Below are positions 25,765-33,375 of a stretch of DNA of 42,843 nucleotides, piece after piece. Numbering within the stretch: the first letter of the stretch is position 1; each line of letters starts with the position of its first letter. The DNA is from a virus. Location: positions 1-42,843 of IMG/VR virus record IMGVR_UViG_3300027852_000017. One strand, given 5' to 3'. Both the position numbers and the translations under genes were made by a program. The notes beneath the pieces were generated by a model. That model was not told where the DNA came from. It searched no databases and was given only the letters and a program-made list of their open reading frames with translations.

Positions 25765-26514
25765 TTATTTTTTAGATAACCATAATTCAAAGGCTTTCAC
25801 GAAATCACCTTTTCTTTTTGATGCGGATTCAAACAGTCTTTCTACATCGACTCCCTGTTTTTTTGCGGATTCACTTGCAAATTTTGCGACATCGGCTTTT
25901 TTTGACTCATCGAAAAAGGAAAATACCTCTTTAGCATATCGGTTTTCATCTTCAGCTGGAGGTTTTGCCTGATCTTGTGGAGGCGTTTCAGGTGAAATAT
26001 TATTTTTTACTTGTGAATTAGATGTTGTAGTAGGAGGAGGATCTTTTTTATACATGGTCTTCGTTTTATGTAATTCTGTTGGCTTAGTATCAGTTTCTCT
26101 TTTAAAATCCGGATCATCTGCCTTATGTGTAGGCAGGTTAAAATATTTCAATAAGAAGTACTTTTCACTATATGTTGCTGCCTTCCCTACTCCTTTTTCT
26201 GTCGATTTACCAATGCCTTGTCCCACAAACCTGCATTCCGTATAAGCTCCGGAATCAATACAAACGAAACGATATATAAAGCCACACTCCGTAAATATTG
26301 TTTTCCCATCATCCCTAAGTGTTGCCTTATAATTTTCCATATCTGTCTCCATGACTAACCTGTTTTCGTTGAGTAGTTTCCGGATGTCCCTCAAGACCAT
26401 TGGAGATGACGCATAGGCGAATTTCTCGAACGAATTAATGCTATCATATGCTATCGAATGCATACCTGATCTTACAGCGTGTAGCTTTTTATATAATTCT
26501 AATTTGCTTTTCAT
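25765..26514 (-). CDS. ERF family single-strand annealing protein
   Basis: 249 aa, start at 26514 behind GAGGAG. The N-terminal about 140 residues carry the ERF pattern, with GVGKAATYSEKYFLLKYF at 108-125 followed by HKADDPDFK. A disordered Pro/Thr/Lys linker at about 140-190 and a small helical C-terminal domain (AKEVFSFFDESKKADVAKF) follow. ERF proteins anneal single strands for phage recombination. It lies in a unit with its own promoter, next to a RecB-like nuclease and SSB in the same early half, so together they form an exonuclease-annealase system. Confidence 0.85.
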   Translation of the reverse strand: MKSKLELYKKLHAVRSGMHSIAYDSINSFEKFAYASSPMVLRDIRKLLNENRLVMETDMENYKATLRDDGKTIFTECGFIYRFVCIDSGAYTECRFVGQGIGKSTEKGVGKAATYSEKYFLLKYFNLPTHKADDPDFKRETDTKPTELHKTKTMYKKDPPPTTTSNSQVKNNISPETPPQDQAKPPAEDENRYAKEVFSFFDESKKADVAKFASESAKKQGVDVERLFESASKRKGDFVKAFELWLSKK

Positions 26515-26552
26515 TTTTTCTCCTCATTTTAAGTTATGGTTAATTTTTGTTT

Positions 26553-26594
26553 TGATCTTGAATGCAGTATATAATATCCAAGATCAAATGTCAA
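26553..26594 (-). promoter_or_regulatory. Early promoter with inverted repeat (ERF unit)
   Basis: Minus -35 TTGACA (26594-26589), 17-bp spacer, -10 TATACT (26571-26566), with AAAAACCC upstream. A 12-10-12 inverted repeat runs over 26553-26586: TGATCTTGAATG and TATCCAAGATCA, ten of twelve pairs matching. It covers the -10 and the likely start point, so it may be an operator. Confidence 0.85.
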
Positions 26595-26603
26595 GGGTTT
26601 TTG

Positions 26604-27542
26604 TTATATTTTTAAAGTTTTTGTTATATTTATTTTAATGCCTGGGATATTTTCCATACCTGCTTTTATCATCATATTTATAGTTGGTGCTATTGCTTTT
26701 TTTATTTGTTCTATCCTCTCCTCGAAAACATTGTCGGGCAATAACTTAAAATCAATTATCTCCCAATCAGTTTTATAAACATATTTTTGCTCGGCAAGTT
26801 CTATCTCAGCATCCCGTTTTGCTTTTTCAATCCGCTCTCTTTCTATGTTCGCCGCTTCTACGCGTCTTTCCTCTTCCATGGCCAACTGCATGGCTTTTTC
26901 TTTTGCCATGCGCTCTTGATGCTCTCGCTCGGCCTCAAGTTCTTTTAGCCTGTCCTCAGCCTCAAGTGTCTTTTTATCAAGAACGAAAAAACACTCCTCT
27001 TGTTCTTCAGTTTCAAGCTTTGCTTTTTCAGCTTCCATCCTTGCTTTTTCGGCTGCTTTTTCTGCTTCAATTTTATCTTCAATGGCTTTCTTTTTTTCTG
27101 CTTCAATTCTTTCGAGCTCCTGGTTTTCTTTTTCCTTTTTAAGCCTAATTTTTTCAAGGTCTGCTTGTATTTTTTCGGCCGCTATTTTATCAGCTTCGAG
27201 TTTTTCCTCCATGGCTTTTCGCTGTAGATTTGCATAATCACTTAGTTTTTCTTTGATAATCTTTTCTATATTTGAAACCTCTACAGACAATTCTTTGACA
27301 TGCCCATTAACAAGTTTTGTAAATTGTAAAGCCGGCGCATTGACTTTTTTTCTTTCAGCCTCAATATCCCTTCTTAACTTACCAACATATTTAAGACCTT
27401 TTGAAAAAGTGGCTTTATCGTCTTCTGAATTAAGATTTTTATCGACAATGCTATCTTTAAATACGATTAGATCGTTAGCAAATGTCGAAAATATACTTAC
27501 AACCTCTTGATCTGTGATTTTCCCAACTAAATCCATTTTCAT
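26604..27542 (-). CDS. Coiled-coil recombination-associated protein (DUF1351-like)
   Basis: 312 aa, start at 27542 behind GAGGAG. Residues about 75-240 are a long charged coiled coil of Lys/Glu/Ala. The N-terminus resembles DUF1351 (FKDSIVDKNLNSEDDKATF, GLKYVGKLRRDIEAERK) and the C-terminus has KTDWEIIDFKLLPDNVF and ENIPGIKIN, as in phage proteins placed next to RecT/ERF annealases. It is between the nuclease and ERF genes, which fits a helper of the recombination system. Confidence 0.65.
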   Translation of the reverse strand: MKMDLVGKITDQEVVSIFSTFANDLIVFKDSIVDKNLNSEDDKATFSKGLKYVGKLRRDIEAERKKVNAPALQFTKLVNGHVKELSVEVSNIEKIIKEKLSDYANLQRKAMEEKLEADKIAAEKIQADLEKIRLKKEKENQELERIEAEKKKAIEDKIEAEKAAEKARMEAEKAKLETEEQEECFFVLDKKTLEAEDRLKELEAEREHQERMAKEKAMQLAMEEERRVEAANIERERIEKAKRDAEIELAEQKYVYKTDWEIIDFKLLPDNVFEERIEQIKKAIAPTINMMIKAGMENIPGIKINITKTLKI

Positions 27543-27575
27543 ACTCTCTCTCCTCGTTTTTTTTGTTGTTATTGA

Positions 27576-27752
27576 TTAACCGAGTAACTCTTCATTTGAA
27601 ACACATGCTGAACATATCCATATTATAGGATTTAAATTTACAAGCTCAAAACCTTTTTCGCCATGAGCGCCACAAATTAAACATTTTTTTTCTTTTTCCT
27701 TATAAGCTCTTTTTTTTTCTATATCTGTGGCTATTCTATCGATATTATTCAT
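27576..27752 (-). CDS. Small zinc-ribbon-like protein
   Basis: 58 aa; its start overlaps the upstream nuclease stop by eight bases. It opens MNNIDRIATDIEKKRAYKEK, then has CLICG and WICSAC about 20 residues apart, a C-x2-C ... C-x2-C set that would bind one zinc ion. A short helix and basic N-terminus surround it. Function unknown; co-transcribed with the recombination genes. Confidence 0.6.
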   Translation of the reverse strand: MNNIDRIATDIEKKRAYKEKEKKCLICGAHGEKGFELVNLNPIIWICSACVSNEELLG

Positions 27753-28332
27753 TATTGATAACTCCCATCTCTATGTTTTCTTTATAGTAACTGATTAATT
27801 TATTTTTAAAAATTTTCAAGTTATCCTCATAGTTTCTAATTTTATCAAAAACGGCAAGGCCGCCATTACGCCTTACTCTTAATGATCCTGCCCTACCTAT
27901 TTTAATACCATTTTCCTCAGCAAGATATTTATATGAGGCTATTTGCAAACCCCATGCTTTTTCATTTTTAGCCATAGACGTTTTTATATCCACAAGGGTA
28001 TCAAATTTATCGCCATTTAATCTTGCAATAAAATCAATTTGCCCACAAAAAAGACCTTTTTTATCAATAAGCCTTTTCTCTATAAGGATTACATCTTTGA
28101 TCATAAGTTCAGACCATGCTTTGAACGACAAATAATAAGGCAAAATATCATTATCTATTGAAGTCTCTACAATAAAATGACCTTCAAGGTATAATTCGCA
28201 AAGGTAATGTACCAAAGTCCCCCTCGCTTTGCCTTCATCGGTGTAATACCGATCACAAGAGTCATCTCCGGAAGAAAGAATACTTGTTGATGACGGCAAA
28301 CCTGTGTTGTTGCTGTACTTTGGGATTTTCAT
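27745..28332 (-). CDS. RecB-like PD-(D/E)XK exonuclease
   Basis: 195 aa, started at the ATG at 28332 that overlaps the stop of the upstream gene (ATGA). It carries the RecB-family nuclease pattern: GTLVHYLCELY with His42, LFCGQIDFIA with Asp100, TLVDIKTS with D115-I-K117, and GLQIASYKYL with the Q-x3-Y motif at 129-137. Such enzymes, related to AddB/RecB and Cas4, resect double-strand ends. With ERF and SSB in the same early half it likely forms the phage recombination pathway. No helicase domain is attached. Confidence 0.82.
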   Translation of the reverse strand: MKIPKYSNNTGLPSSTSILSSGDDSCDRYYTDEGKARGTLVHYLCELYLEGHFIVETSIDNDILPYYLSFKAWSELMIKDVILIEKRLIDKKGLFCGQIDFIARLNGDKFDTLVDIKTSMAKNEKAWGLQIASYKYLAEENGIKIGRAGSLRVRRNGGLAVFDKIRNYEDNLKIFKNKLISYYKENIEMGVINNE

Positions 28333-28511
28333 ACATTATACCCTTTAACTATCTTTATCGAAATGTCGCAAGCATGTTCAGCTGAATCCATTTCAATCTT
28401 ATAGCCCGAATTGAGCAAATTTATCAACTCAATCCTGTTCATATATTTACCTATAAAATGTTTAAGGACGTCTGCATCCTCTATAAAATATTTTCTTTCA
28501 TAATCGCTCAT
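28329..28511 (-). CDS. Small early protein, unknown
   Basis: 60 aa, start at 28511 with GGGGGAG. It begins MSDYERKYFIEDADVLKHFI and is acidic and helical, with a KIEMDSAEHACDISIKI stretch. Its stop overlaps the nuclease start by ATGA, so the two are co-translated. No family recognised. Confidence 0.55.
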   Translation of the reverse strand: MSDYERKYFIEDADVLKHFIGKYMNRIELINLLNSGYKIEMDSAEHACDISIKIVKGYNV

Positions 28512-28540
28512 GGTTTATCTCCCCCTTTTTTATTTTGTTT

Positions 28541-28583
28541 TGATCTTGAATACAGTCTATCATATTCAAGATCATGTTGTCAA
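28541..28583 (-). promoter_or_regulatory. Early promoter with perfect inverted repeat (nuclease unit)
   Basis: Minus -35 TTGACA (28583-28578), 18-bp spacer, -10 TAGACT (28559-28554), with AAAAACCC upstream. A perfect 12-10-12 inverted repeat (28541-28552 TGATCTTGAATA, 28563-28574 its complement) brackets the -10 and the start site. This is the clearest operator in the window. Confidence 0.9.
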
Positions 28584-28592
28584 GGGTTTTTA

Positions 28593-28769
28593 TTAAGCAG
28601 TTCTCATTTTTTTGAAGTTATTATAAGCACCTTTTCTGCCATCTATTTTCCTTGAGATGACGTTTCTTAAGCAAACAATAAAACCAGCCCATGATCCTTT
28701 ATAATCAGCGCTGTTGAAATGTTTTTCCATTGGAATATCTTTTTGTTTGTTTATCAAATCTAAATACAT
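28593..28769 (-). CDS. Small early protein, unknown
   Basis: 58 aa, start at 28769 behind GAGGAG. It begins MYLDLINKQKDIPMEKHFNS and is basic (ISRKIDGRKG, NNFKKMRTA). Its own promoter lies just upstream (28823-28851) and the next promoter overlaps its end, so it is a one-gene unit. No family recognised. Confidence 0.58.
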   Translation of the reverse strand: MYLDLINKQKDIPMEKHFNSADYKGSWAGFIVCLRNVISRKIDGRKGAYNNFKKMRTA

Positions 28770-28822
28770 TTGGTTTCTCCTCTTTTTGGGTTATTGTTAG
28801 TTTTTATCTCAACCTTAAATAC

Positions 28823-28851
28823 AGTCTATCATGTTGCAAACCGTTTGTCAA
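28823..28851 (-). promoter_or_regulatory. Early promoter
   Basis: Minus -35 TTGACA (28851-28846), 17-bp spacer, -10 TAGACT (28828-28823), preceded by AAAAACCC. The flanks at the place where other copies have an inverted repeat match in only about five of twelve positions, so any operator is degenerate here. Confidence 0.82.
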
Positions 28852-28905
28852 GGGTTTTTATTTTGTTTTATCAAGAAAAAAAGTTTCCTCGTTAAATTAA
28901 TCATT

Positions 28906-29115
28906 TTATGACAGCTCTAACTTATCATCTTTTGAGTCAAGCTCTTCTATTATATTATCTATATGTCCGTTTATTTCATTTATGTTATCTTTAAGGCTGT
29001 TGTAGTAACCTTGCAAATATTCAATATCTCTTTTAAAAGATTCTATATTTTTTGTTAAAAACTCCGTCATTTCTAAAATTTTTGTAGCATCTACTATTTT
29101 GCTTTGTTCATCCAT
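28906..29115 (-). CDS. Small coiled-coil protein, unknown
   Basis: 69 aa, starting MDEQSKIVDATKILEMTEFL. Almost the whole chain is predicted amphipathic helix with Leu/Ile heptads and a Glu/Asp-rich end (IIEELDSKDDKLELS). The ribosome binding site is weak (GATGGGATAG). It is co-directional with the small gene upstream and may be translated from the same transcript. No family recognised. Confidence 0.5.
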   Translation of the reverse strand: MDEQSKIVDATKILEMTEFLTKNIESFKRDIEYLQGYYNSLKDNINEINGHIDNIIEELDSKDDKLELS

Positions 29116-29152
29116 AATTACTATCCCATCAAATTATTTTTTCGTTAAAAAA

Positions 29153-29344
29153 TTAATTGAAAATAACTCCTGTAGTCCTTTTGAAAAAGCCCGTAATAGT
29201 TAATTGCCCATATTTTTTTCTTGGAGCATGTGCCTTGGGCTTTGCATCTTTTACAATATCTTTATTCATGCAATATACTGTATAATTATAATCCTCCTCT
29301 AATCCAAGGCGTTGCTCACAATCTAAATTACTATTAACACCCAT
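29153..29344 (-). CDS. Small early protein, unknown
   Basis: 63 aa, start at 29344 behind a strong AAAGGAGG. It begins MGVNSNLDCEQRLGLEEDYN and has a basic segment APRKKYGQLTITGFFKR. It stands between NrdD (upstream in transcription) and its own promoter at 29394-29422. No family recognised. Confidence 0.55.
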   Translation of the reverse strand: MGVNSNLDCEQRLGLEEDYNYTVYCMNKDIVKDAKPKAHAPRKKYGQLTITGFFKRTTGVIFN

Positions 29345-29378
29345 GAGATACCTCCTTTTTAAATAATTAATGTTTTAT

Positions 29379-29422
29379 CCTAACTTCAAATATAGTCTAT
29401 CATATTCAAAGTTAGGTGTCAA
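29379..29422 (-). promoter_or_regulatory. Early promoter with a distinct inverted repeat
   Basis: Minus -35 TTGACA (29422-29417), 17-bp spacer, -10 TAGACT (29399-29394), with AAAAACCC upstream. A 14-10-14 inverted repeat runs over 29379-29416 (CCTAACTTCAAATA and TATTCAAAGTTAGG, twelve of fourteen pairs). It has the same geometry as the TGATCTTGA operators but a different outer half-site. Confidence 0.86.
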
Positions 29423-29428
29423 GGGTTT

Positions 29429-31204
29429 TTATTTAATCTTGTAGTTCTTTCTATCTTTATATTCAATTTTTTTGCCAACATTCCAAGAACTTATAGGTCT
29501 AATGTAGCCTGTAACTCGACTGTATGTTTCTGCTTTGCCGCCGCATTTTTCGCAAATTTCAACATGTCCTGGAATATACCCACATTTCTCGCAAATCGAG
29601 AACGTGGGCGTTATCGAAATATAAGGCAAAGAACTCTCCATTATTATAGTTTTTACAAGAGCTTTTGTACCTTCGACTCCAATGCTTTCTCCAAGCATAG
29701 TATGGAAGACAGCTCCCCCTGTGTATTCTCTCTGTATAGTTTCTTGATGCCTCATGGCAAAACCAATATCATCGGTAAATTCGACCGGTAAATTAGTCGA
29801 ATTAGTATAATAATCTTTATCTGAAATATCTTTTTGAGCTAATCTGTAAGCAGTACTCTCGGCTGGAGTAGCTTCCAAATTAAAAAGATCACCATATCTC
29901 ATTTGGGCTATGAGTAACTCTTTTTTTATATTTTTCATGGTCTCAATTGTAATTGTTTGGCCTAATTTTGAGTCAATACCTTCGCCTAAAAGAGTTTCAC
30001 AGGCTTCATGCATGCCTACGATACCTACAGTAGAGAAATGATTGTACCAATATTTATCAAATCTTTTCTTGATATCTCCAAGGTAATATTTTAAATAAGG
30101 GTATAAACCCTTTTCTGTAAAATCTTCAACCATTTTTCTTTTGATATTAAGTGAATAACAAGCAAGGTCTGTATACTCAGATAAAAGCCTTTTGAAAACC
30201 TTAACCCTCTCTGATATATGTTCGCCGCCTACACAGCGTGCAATGCTCGCATAACGTGGCAGGTTGAGGGTTACGACCCCAACACTCCCTGTAAGACCTA
30301 TTGACGAAAATAGGCCGCCTGAGCGTTTTTGGAGCTGCTTGCGATCAATACGCAAACGGCAACACATTGACGTGATCTGGTTTTCATCCATGCCGCTGCC
30401 CACATAGTTCCCAAAATAAGGCACACCAAATTTATCTGTCAACTTCCATAAAGGATTATATTTCTGACTTTCCCATAAAAACTCTTTTGTAATATTATAA
30501 GTTGGTATCGGGAACGGGAACATATTACCGTTAGCGTCCCCCTCAGTCATTATCTCCCAAAAAGCTTTATTAATCATGTCCATTTGTGGCTGAAAGTCGC
30601 CATAGCTCTTTTCAAAGCCTTCCAGCGGAGACACAACCACTTGTGTCCTCATATGGTCTGGGCATATAAGATCAAATGTAAGATTTGAAAAAGGTTGTTG
30701 AAAGCTAACTCTCGTTGGAACATTCATATTAAAGACAAAGCTCCTCAGTTCTTTTTTTACAGTTTTAAAGTCTTTAATATTATCAGCGAAAATAAATGGA
30801 GCAAGCAAAGTGTCAAAGTTAGAGAAAGCTACAGCACCGGCTACTTCACCTTGCACGGAAAACAAAAAGTTAACTATCTGCCCTAAGGCAGACCTGAAAT
30901 GCTTAGGCGGAGCGCACGCAATTTTGCCTTGTACACCACGAAAACCCTTCAATAAAAAATCTTTCAAATCAAACCCACAACAATAGGCCGAAACACTATT
31001 CAAATCGTGAATATGAAGCAATCCAGCACTATGTGCGTCTTTAATCTTTTTGGTGTAGATATTATCTTTCCAAAAACCTTTTGACACCATTTTTGATATC
31101 ATCCCATTTAACCCTTGTAAAGAATAACCCATGTTTGAGTTTTCCTCTATCTCCCACGTATTTTTCTCAAGATATTCACCGACTTCTTTGAGATAATCTG
31201 CCAT
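29429..31204 (-). CDS. nrdD: Anaerobic (class III) ribonucleoside-triphosphate reductase
   Basis: 591 aa, without an N-terminal ATP-cone domain. The core shows MCCRLRIDRKQL, GSVGVVTLNLPRYAS with the usual class III strand, and GIVGMHEACETLLGEG. At the C-terminus a zinc site is formed by C538, C541, C551 and C554, and the glycyl radical site is at G566 (YSRVTGYIRPI, then a WNVGKK segment). The enzyme makes dNTPs from NTPs, needs a radical SAM activase, and is destroyed by oxygen. I see no NrdG in the phage, so the host must supply it. It is followed by early genes and lies in the unit driven from 31660-31688. Confidence 0.92.
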   Translation of the reverse strand: MADYLKEVGEYLEKNTWEIEENSNMGYSLQGLNGMISKMVSKGFWKDNIYTKKIKDAHSAGLLHIHDLNSVSAYCCGFDLKDFLLKGFRGVQGKIACAPPKHFRSALGQIVNFLFSVQGEVAGAVAFSNFDTLLAPFIFADNIKDFKTVKKELRSFVFNMNVPTRVSFQQPFSNLTFDLICPDHMRTQVVVSPLEGFEKSYGDFQPQMDMINKAFWEIMTEGDANGNMFPFPIPTYNITKEFLWESQKYNPLWKLTDKFGVPYFGNYVGSGMDENQITSMCCRLRIDRKQLQKRSGGLFSSIGLTGSVGVVTLNLPRYASIARCVGGEHISERVKVFKRLLSEYTDLACYSLNIKRKMVEDFTEKGLYPYLKYYLGDIKKRFDKYWYNHFSTVGIVGMHEACETLLGEGIDSKLGQTITIETMKNIKKELLIAQMRYGDLFNLEATPAESTAYRLAQKDISDKDYYTNSTNLPVEFTDDIGFAMRHQETIQREYTGGAVFHTMLGESIGVEGTKALVKTIIMESSLPYISITPTFSICEKCGYIPGHVEICEKCGGKAETYSRVTGYIRPISSWNVGKKIEYKDRKNYKIK

Positions 31205-31207
31205 AAT

Positions 31208-31615
31208 TTAACTCCTTTTCTTTTCAAGTTTAGTTATAAATTTTTCTATTTGATTGATTTTCCTTGATTCTTTTAAAGGGTTTGCCTCAAGGTCGTCATA
31301 AAGCTCTATAAAGATGCCTTCCTCGTCGATAGTGGTTGTCAATGCGTAGACAGCCATTAACTTTGAGAGTCTCTCCTCTATCCTATTTAGGCTATCGTCA
31401 AGAGCTGCAAGATCACATAACTCTGAAATAGATCCGAGTTTTTCCTCTTTGATATAATTTTTTAAATCTAAGAAATTATCAAAAAAAGAATAACTAACAT
31501 CTGACGAAGTTATGTCAGAAAACGATTTTTCAGACGAAACATAAATGTCATATGTCGACCTGAATTTGCCAAAATCATCCCTCTCCTGAAGCCTTGAAAC
31601 ATTAACTATTCTCAT
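31208..31615 (-). CDS. Hypothetical protein upstream of nrdD
   Basis: 135 aa. I choose the ATG at 31615 because GGAGGTGG lies six bases upstream; the longer frame begins inside that site. It begins MRIVNVSRLQERDDFGKFRS, is acidic, and its last third is helical (RIEERLSKLMAVYAL and a Lys/Glu end). It is in one unit with nrdD, which starts four bases later. No family recognised. Confidence 0.6.
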   Translation of the reverse strand: MRIVNVSRLQERDDFGKFRSTYDIYVSSEKSFSDITSSDVSYSFFDNFLDLKNYIKEEKLGSISELCDLAALDDSLNRIEERLSKLMAVYALTTTIDEEGIFIELYDDLEANPLKESRKINQIEKFITKLEKKRS

Positions 31616-31646
31616 TTTATCCACCTCCATAAGTTATTTTATTTAT

Positions 31647-31688
31647 TATCATTAAATACAATATAATATATTCAATTACAGTTGTCAA
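31647..31688 (-). promoter_or_regulatory. Early promoter for the nrdD unit
   Basis: Minus -35 TTGACA (31688-31683), 17-bp spacer, -10 TATATT (31665-31660), with AAAAAGC upstream instead of AAAAACCC. An imperfect 12-10-12 inverted repeat (nine of twelve, 31647-31680) covers it. Same geometry as the stronger operators. Confidence 0.78.
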
Positions 31689-31693
31689 GCTTT

Positions 31694-31888
31694 TTATTTA
31701 TCCTCTAACCAAATAAAGGCAAAGTTATCAGCCATTATAGCGACAGGCATATTGTCGCCAACAGCCTTGATTTCTGGTTTTATTTCTGTCCATATCTCTT
31801 TTAAACTTTCTTTTCCTGCTAACCAACTTTCTGTTATCATCATGTCATATTGATATACTTTGTTTTGGTAATCGGTTGAAACGCTCAT
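31694..31888 (-). CDS. Small early protein, unknown
   Basis: 64 aa, start at 31888 behind AAAAGGGGAG. It begins MSVSTDYQNKVYQYDMMITE and has hydrophobic and aromatic patches (ADNFAFIWLEDK). It lies alone between two promoters. No family recognised. Confidence 0.55.
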   Translation of the reverse strand: MSVSTDYQNKVYQYDMMITESWLAGKESLKEIWTEIKPEIKAVGDNMPVAIMADNFAFIWLEDK

Positions 31889-31931
31889 GATTTTTCTCCC
31901 CTTTTCTTTAAGTTATTATTAATGTTTGTTT

Positions 31932-31973
31932 TGATCTTGAATGCAGTGTATAACACTCAAGATCATCTGTCAA
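31932..31973 (-). promoter_or_regulatory. Early promoter with inverted repeat
   Basis: Minus -35 TTGACA (31973-31968), 17-bp spacer, -10 TACACT (31950-31945), with AAAAACCC upstream. The inverted repeat over 31932-31965 has half-sites TGATCTTGAATG and CACTCAAGATCA (eleven of twelve). It shares a 20-base block with the promoter at 26.6 kb. Confidence 0.84.
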
Positions 31974-31979
31974 GGGTTT

Positions 31980-32498
31980 TTATTTAAAAAGTTTATTAAA
32001 AAAATGTTTCTGTAGTACATAATCGTTCATAGACATCCTGTACACTGTTAGATATAATTTATAATGTTTTTTAGCCATAGATTTCATATACCCAAAAGCT
32101 TCGCTCTGTTCGTCAAAAACTCGTTTCTGCATTATATAATCATGCTGATACCTTGTGACTGCCATTTTTTTAATTTGCCCATCGGCTTTATTTTCCATAT
32201 ATTTCAAAGCTTCAATTTGCTGATTAAAAACATATTTTTGCAATTCATAGTTACCTGGGTGTCTTTTCCCGACAAGCTTCCTAAGAGTTCTGTTTTTGAC
32301 AGTTGATATATAAACGTATGCAGCCATTTGCCGATTGTATGTATATAACTGCATTCTTTTGTTATCAGGATAAGCTTTCTCAGCATACCTGTCAATTGTT
32401 TCCTCCGCTAACGGAGAGAGAGTAGTATTCGCGAAACTAAGATTAGTTAATAAAACGACCATTGCTGCTAAAGTTAATGTTAATAATTTTTTAAACAT
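31980..32498 (-). CDS. Exported repeat protein, unknown
   Basis: 172 aa, start at 32498 behind AAGGAGAT. Residues 1-24 are a signal peptide: MFKKLL, a hydrophobic core, then LSFAN with probable cleavage after Ala23. The mature part has three full and one short unit of about 39 residues, each centred on N-x-x-LQKYVFNQQ-x-EAL-x-YM-like segments with conserved Gln, Tyr/Phe and Met. The protein is likely periplasmic or on the host surface. It has its own promoter and no structural neighbour, so a host-altering role such as exclusion is conceivable; nothing proves it. Confidence 0.7.
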   Translation of the reverse strand: MFKKLLTLTLAAMVVLLTNLSFANTTLSPLAEETIDRYAEKAYPDNKRMQLYTYNRQMAAYVYISTVKNRTLRKLVGKRHPGNYELQKYVFNQQIEALKYMENKADGQIKKMAVTRYQHDYIMQKRVFDEQSEAFGYMKSMAKKHYKLYLTVYRMSMNDYVLQKHFFNKLFK

Positions 32499-32831
32499 TT
32501 TTTATCTCCTTATTAATTATGGGTTAATGTTGCTTGTTTAGTATTATATTATTGCAAGAGACAAACCAAAGTATAAAAATATTATATTTATTTTACAAGT
32601 ATCTGATTTTATTATCAAAAAGAAAATAATAGTTTGTCCTTGCTATTTTAAAAATAAAAACTGATATACATTTGTGTAAACTTTTACATATAATGTGGTA
32701 ATTTTTTGCCGTTTGTTGGGTAAAAAAAGTGATATGTTCCTCATGTCTCTTATACTGCATTTTATTTTCCACGCATACCATTACATTACCCACCTTGTTT
32801 TTGTTCAGCCACGGCAATCTCGTGAGGCATA
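32499..32831. other. Noncoding stretch with a promoter and a repeated block
   Basis: No convincing gene in 333 bp. It holds the promoter at 32570-32598 and, at about 32600-32695, a block sharing its two ends with the region at about 35320-35425: CAGATACTTG at one end and TGTAAAAGTTTACA (minus strand) at the other. A GTG-started 87-codon frame (32593-32856) lies here but has no ribosome binding site. Confidence 0.6.
32570..32598 (-). promoter_or_regulatory. Promoter for the exported protein
   Basis: Minus -35 TTGTAA (32598-32593), 17-bp spacer, -10 TATACT (32575-32570). It lacks the AAAAACCC block and the inverted repeat seen at other early promoters. Confidence 0.6.
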
Positions 32832-33302
32832 TTAGCTTTTTTCGGATTGTCTCCACTTAACACCTGTTCTGACCTGTACAAGGCTTGTATCTTCTGCCAG
32901 TATTTGCTTTTTAGAACAGATATTATTTCTTATCATTTTGCCTATTATATTCAAAAAGCTCAACCGACCTTTTGGTCTTTCAAAGTTAAGGTCTTGATGC
33001 TCCCCACAAAAAGTTATAAAATTGTTGTATAGATCTATTGATGTGATATAATCATCAACATCCCCTGTAAATTCAAGAGTATTATCAATAAATAATTGCA
33101 GGGCATTTTTAGTTGATATTTTTATACCAGAGCAATCAACCCCAGCCTTAATATTTTTTTTAATAAGAGCGACATTCTCACGGTTTGTTAATTTTTCTTT
33201 CATAACCCTGATTTTCTTTAATTTTCTTTCTGCATTTATAACTTCTTGTATAGCAGTTACTTCTCTTTCTATCATCATGCACATTTCTCTGGATGCTTTC
33301 AT
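32832..33302 (-). CDS. Stand-alone primase C-terminal-domain paralogue
   Basis: 156 aa, start at 33302 behind GAGGAG. The N-terminal 50 residues are a charged helix (MCMMIEREVTAIQEVINAER). The C-terminal part has ALQLFIDNTLEFTGDVDDYI, a LYNNFITFCGE segment, RLSFLNIIGKMI and VQVRTGVKW. It lines up with the last 95 residues of the primase-helicase at 36083-38335 (SLNTFIDEKIDITGCDEDYL, KLSFSKRIAKLL, MRVRTGLTW). It has no helicase or primase motif. It may bind DNA, compete with, or load the full primase. Confidence 0.7.
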   Translation of the reverse strand: MKASREMCMMIEREVTAIQEVINAERKLKKIRVMKEKLTNRENVALIKKNIKAGVDCSGIKISTKNALQLFIDNTLEFTGDVDDYITSIDLYNNFITFCGEHQDLNFERPKGRLSFLNIIGKMIRNNICSKKQILAEDTSLVQVRTGVKWRQSEKS

Positions 33303-33337
33303 ATTGTCTCCTCGTTATTTAAGTTATTGATTGAATT

Positions 33338-33371
33338 ACTGGATCATACCACAATAATATGATCCAGTCAA
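33338..33371 (-). promoter_or_regulatory. Promoter overlaid by a perfect palindrome
   Basis: Minus -35 TTGACT (33371-33366), 17-bp spacer, -10 TATGAT (33348-33343). ACTGGATCATA and TATGATCCAGT (11-9-11) form a perfect inverted repeat over 33338-33368, whose arms fall on both hexamers. A repressor bound here would block RNA polymerase. Confidence 0.85.
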
Positions 33372-33375
33372 GCTT

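Noticed and set aside
32593-32856. Minus-strand 87-codon frame started by GTG
   Set aside because: No ribosome binding site, overlaps the end of a better gene and a promoter, and resembles no protein. Kept as noncoding, with some doubt.
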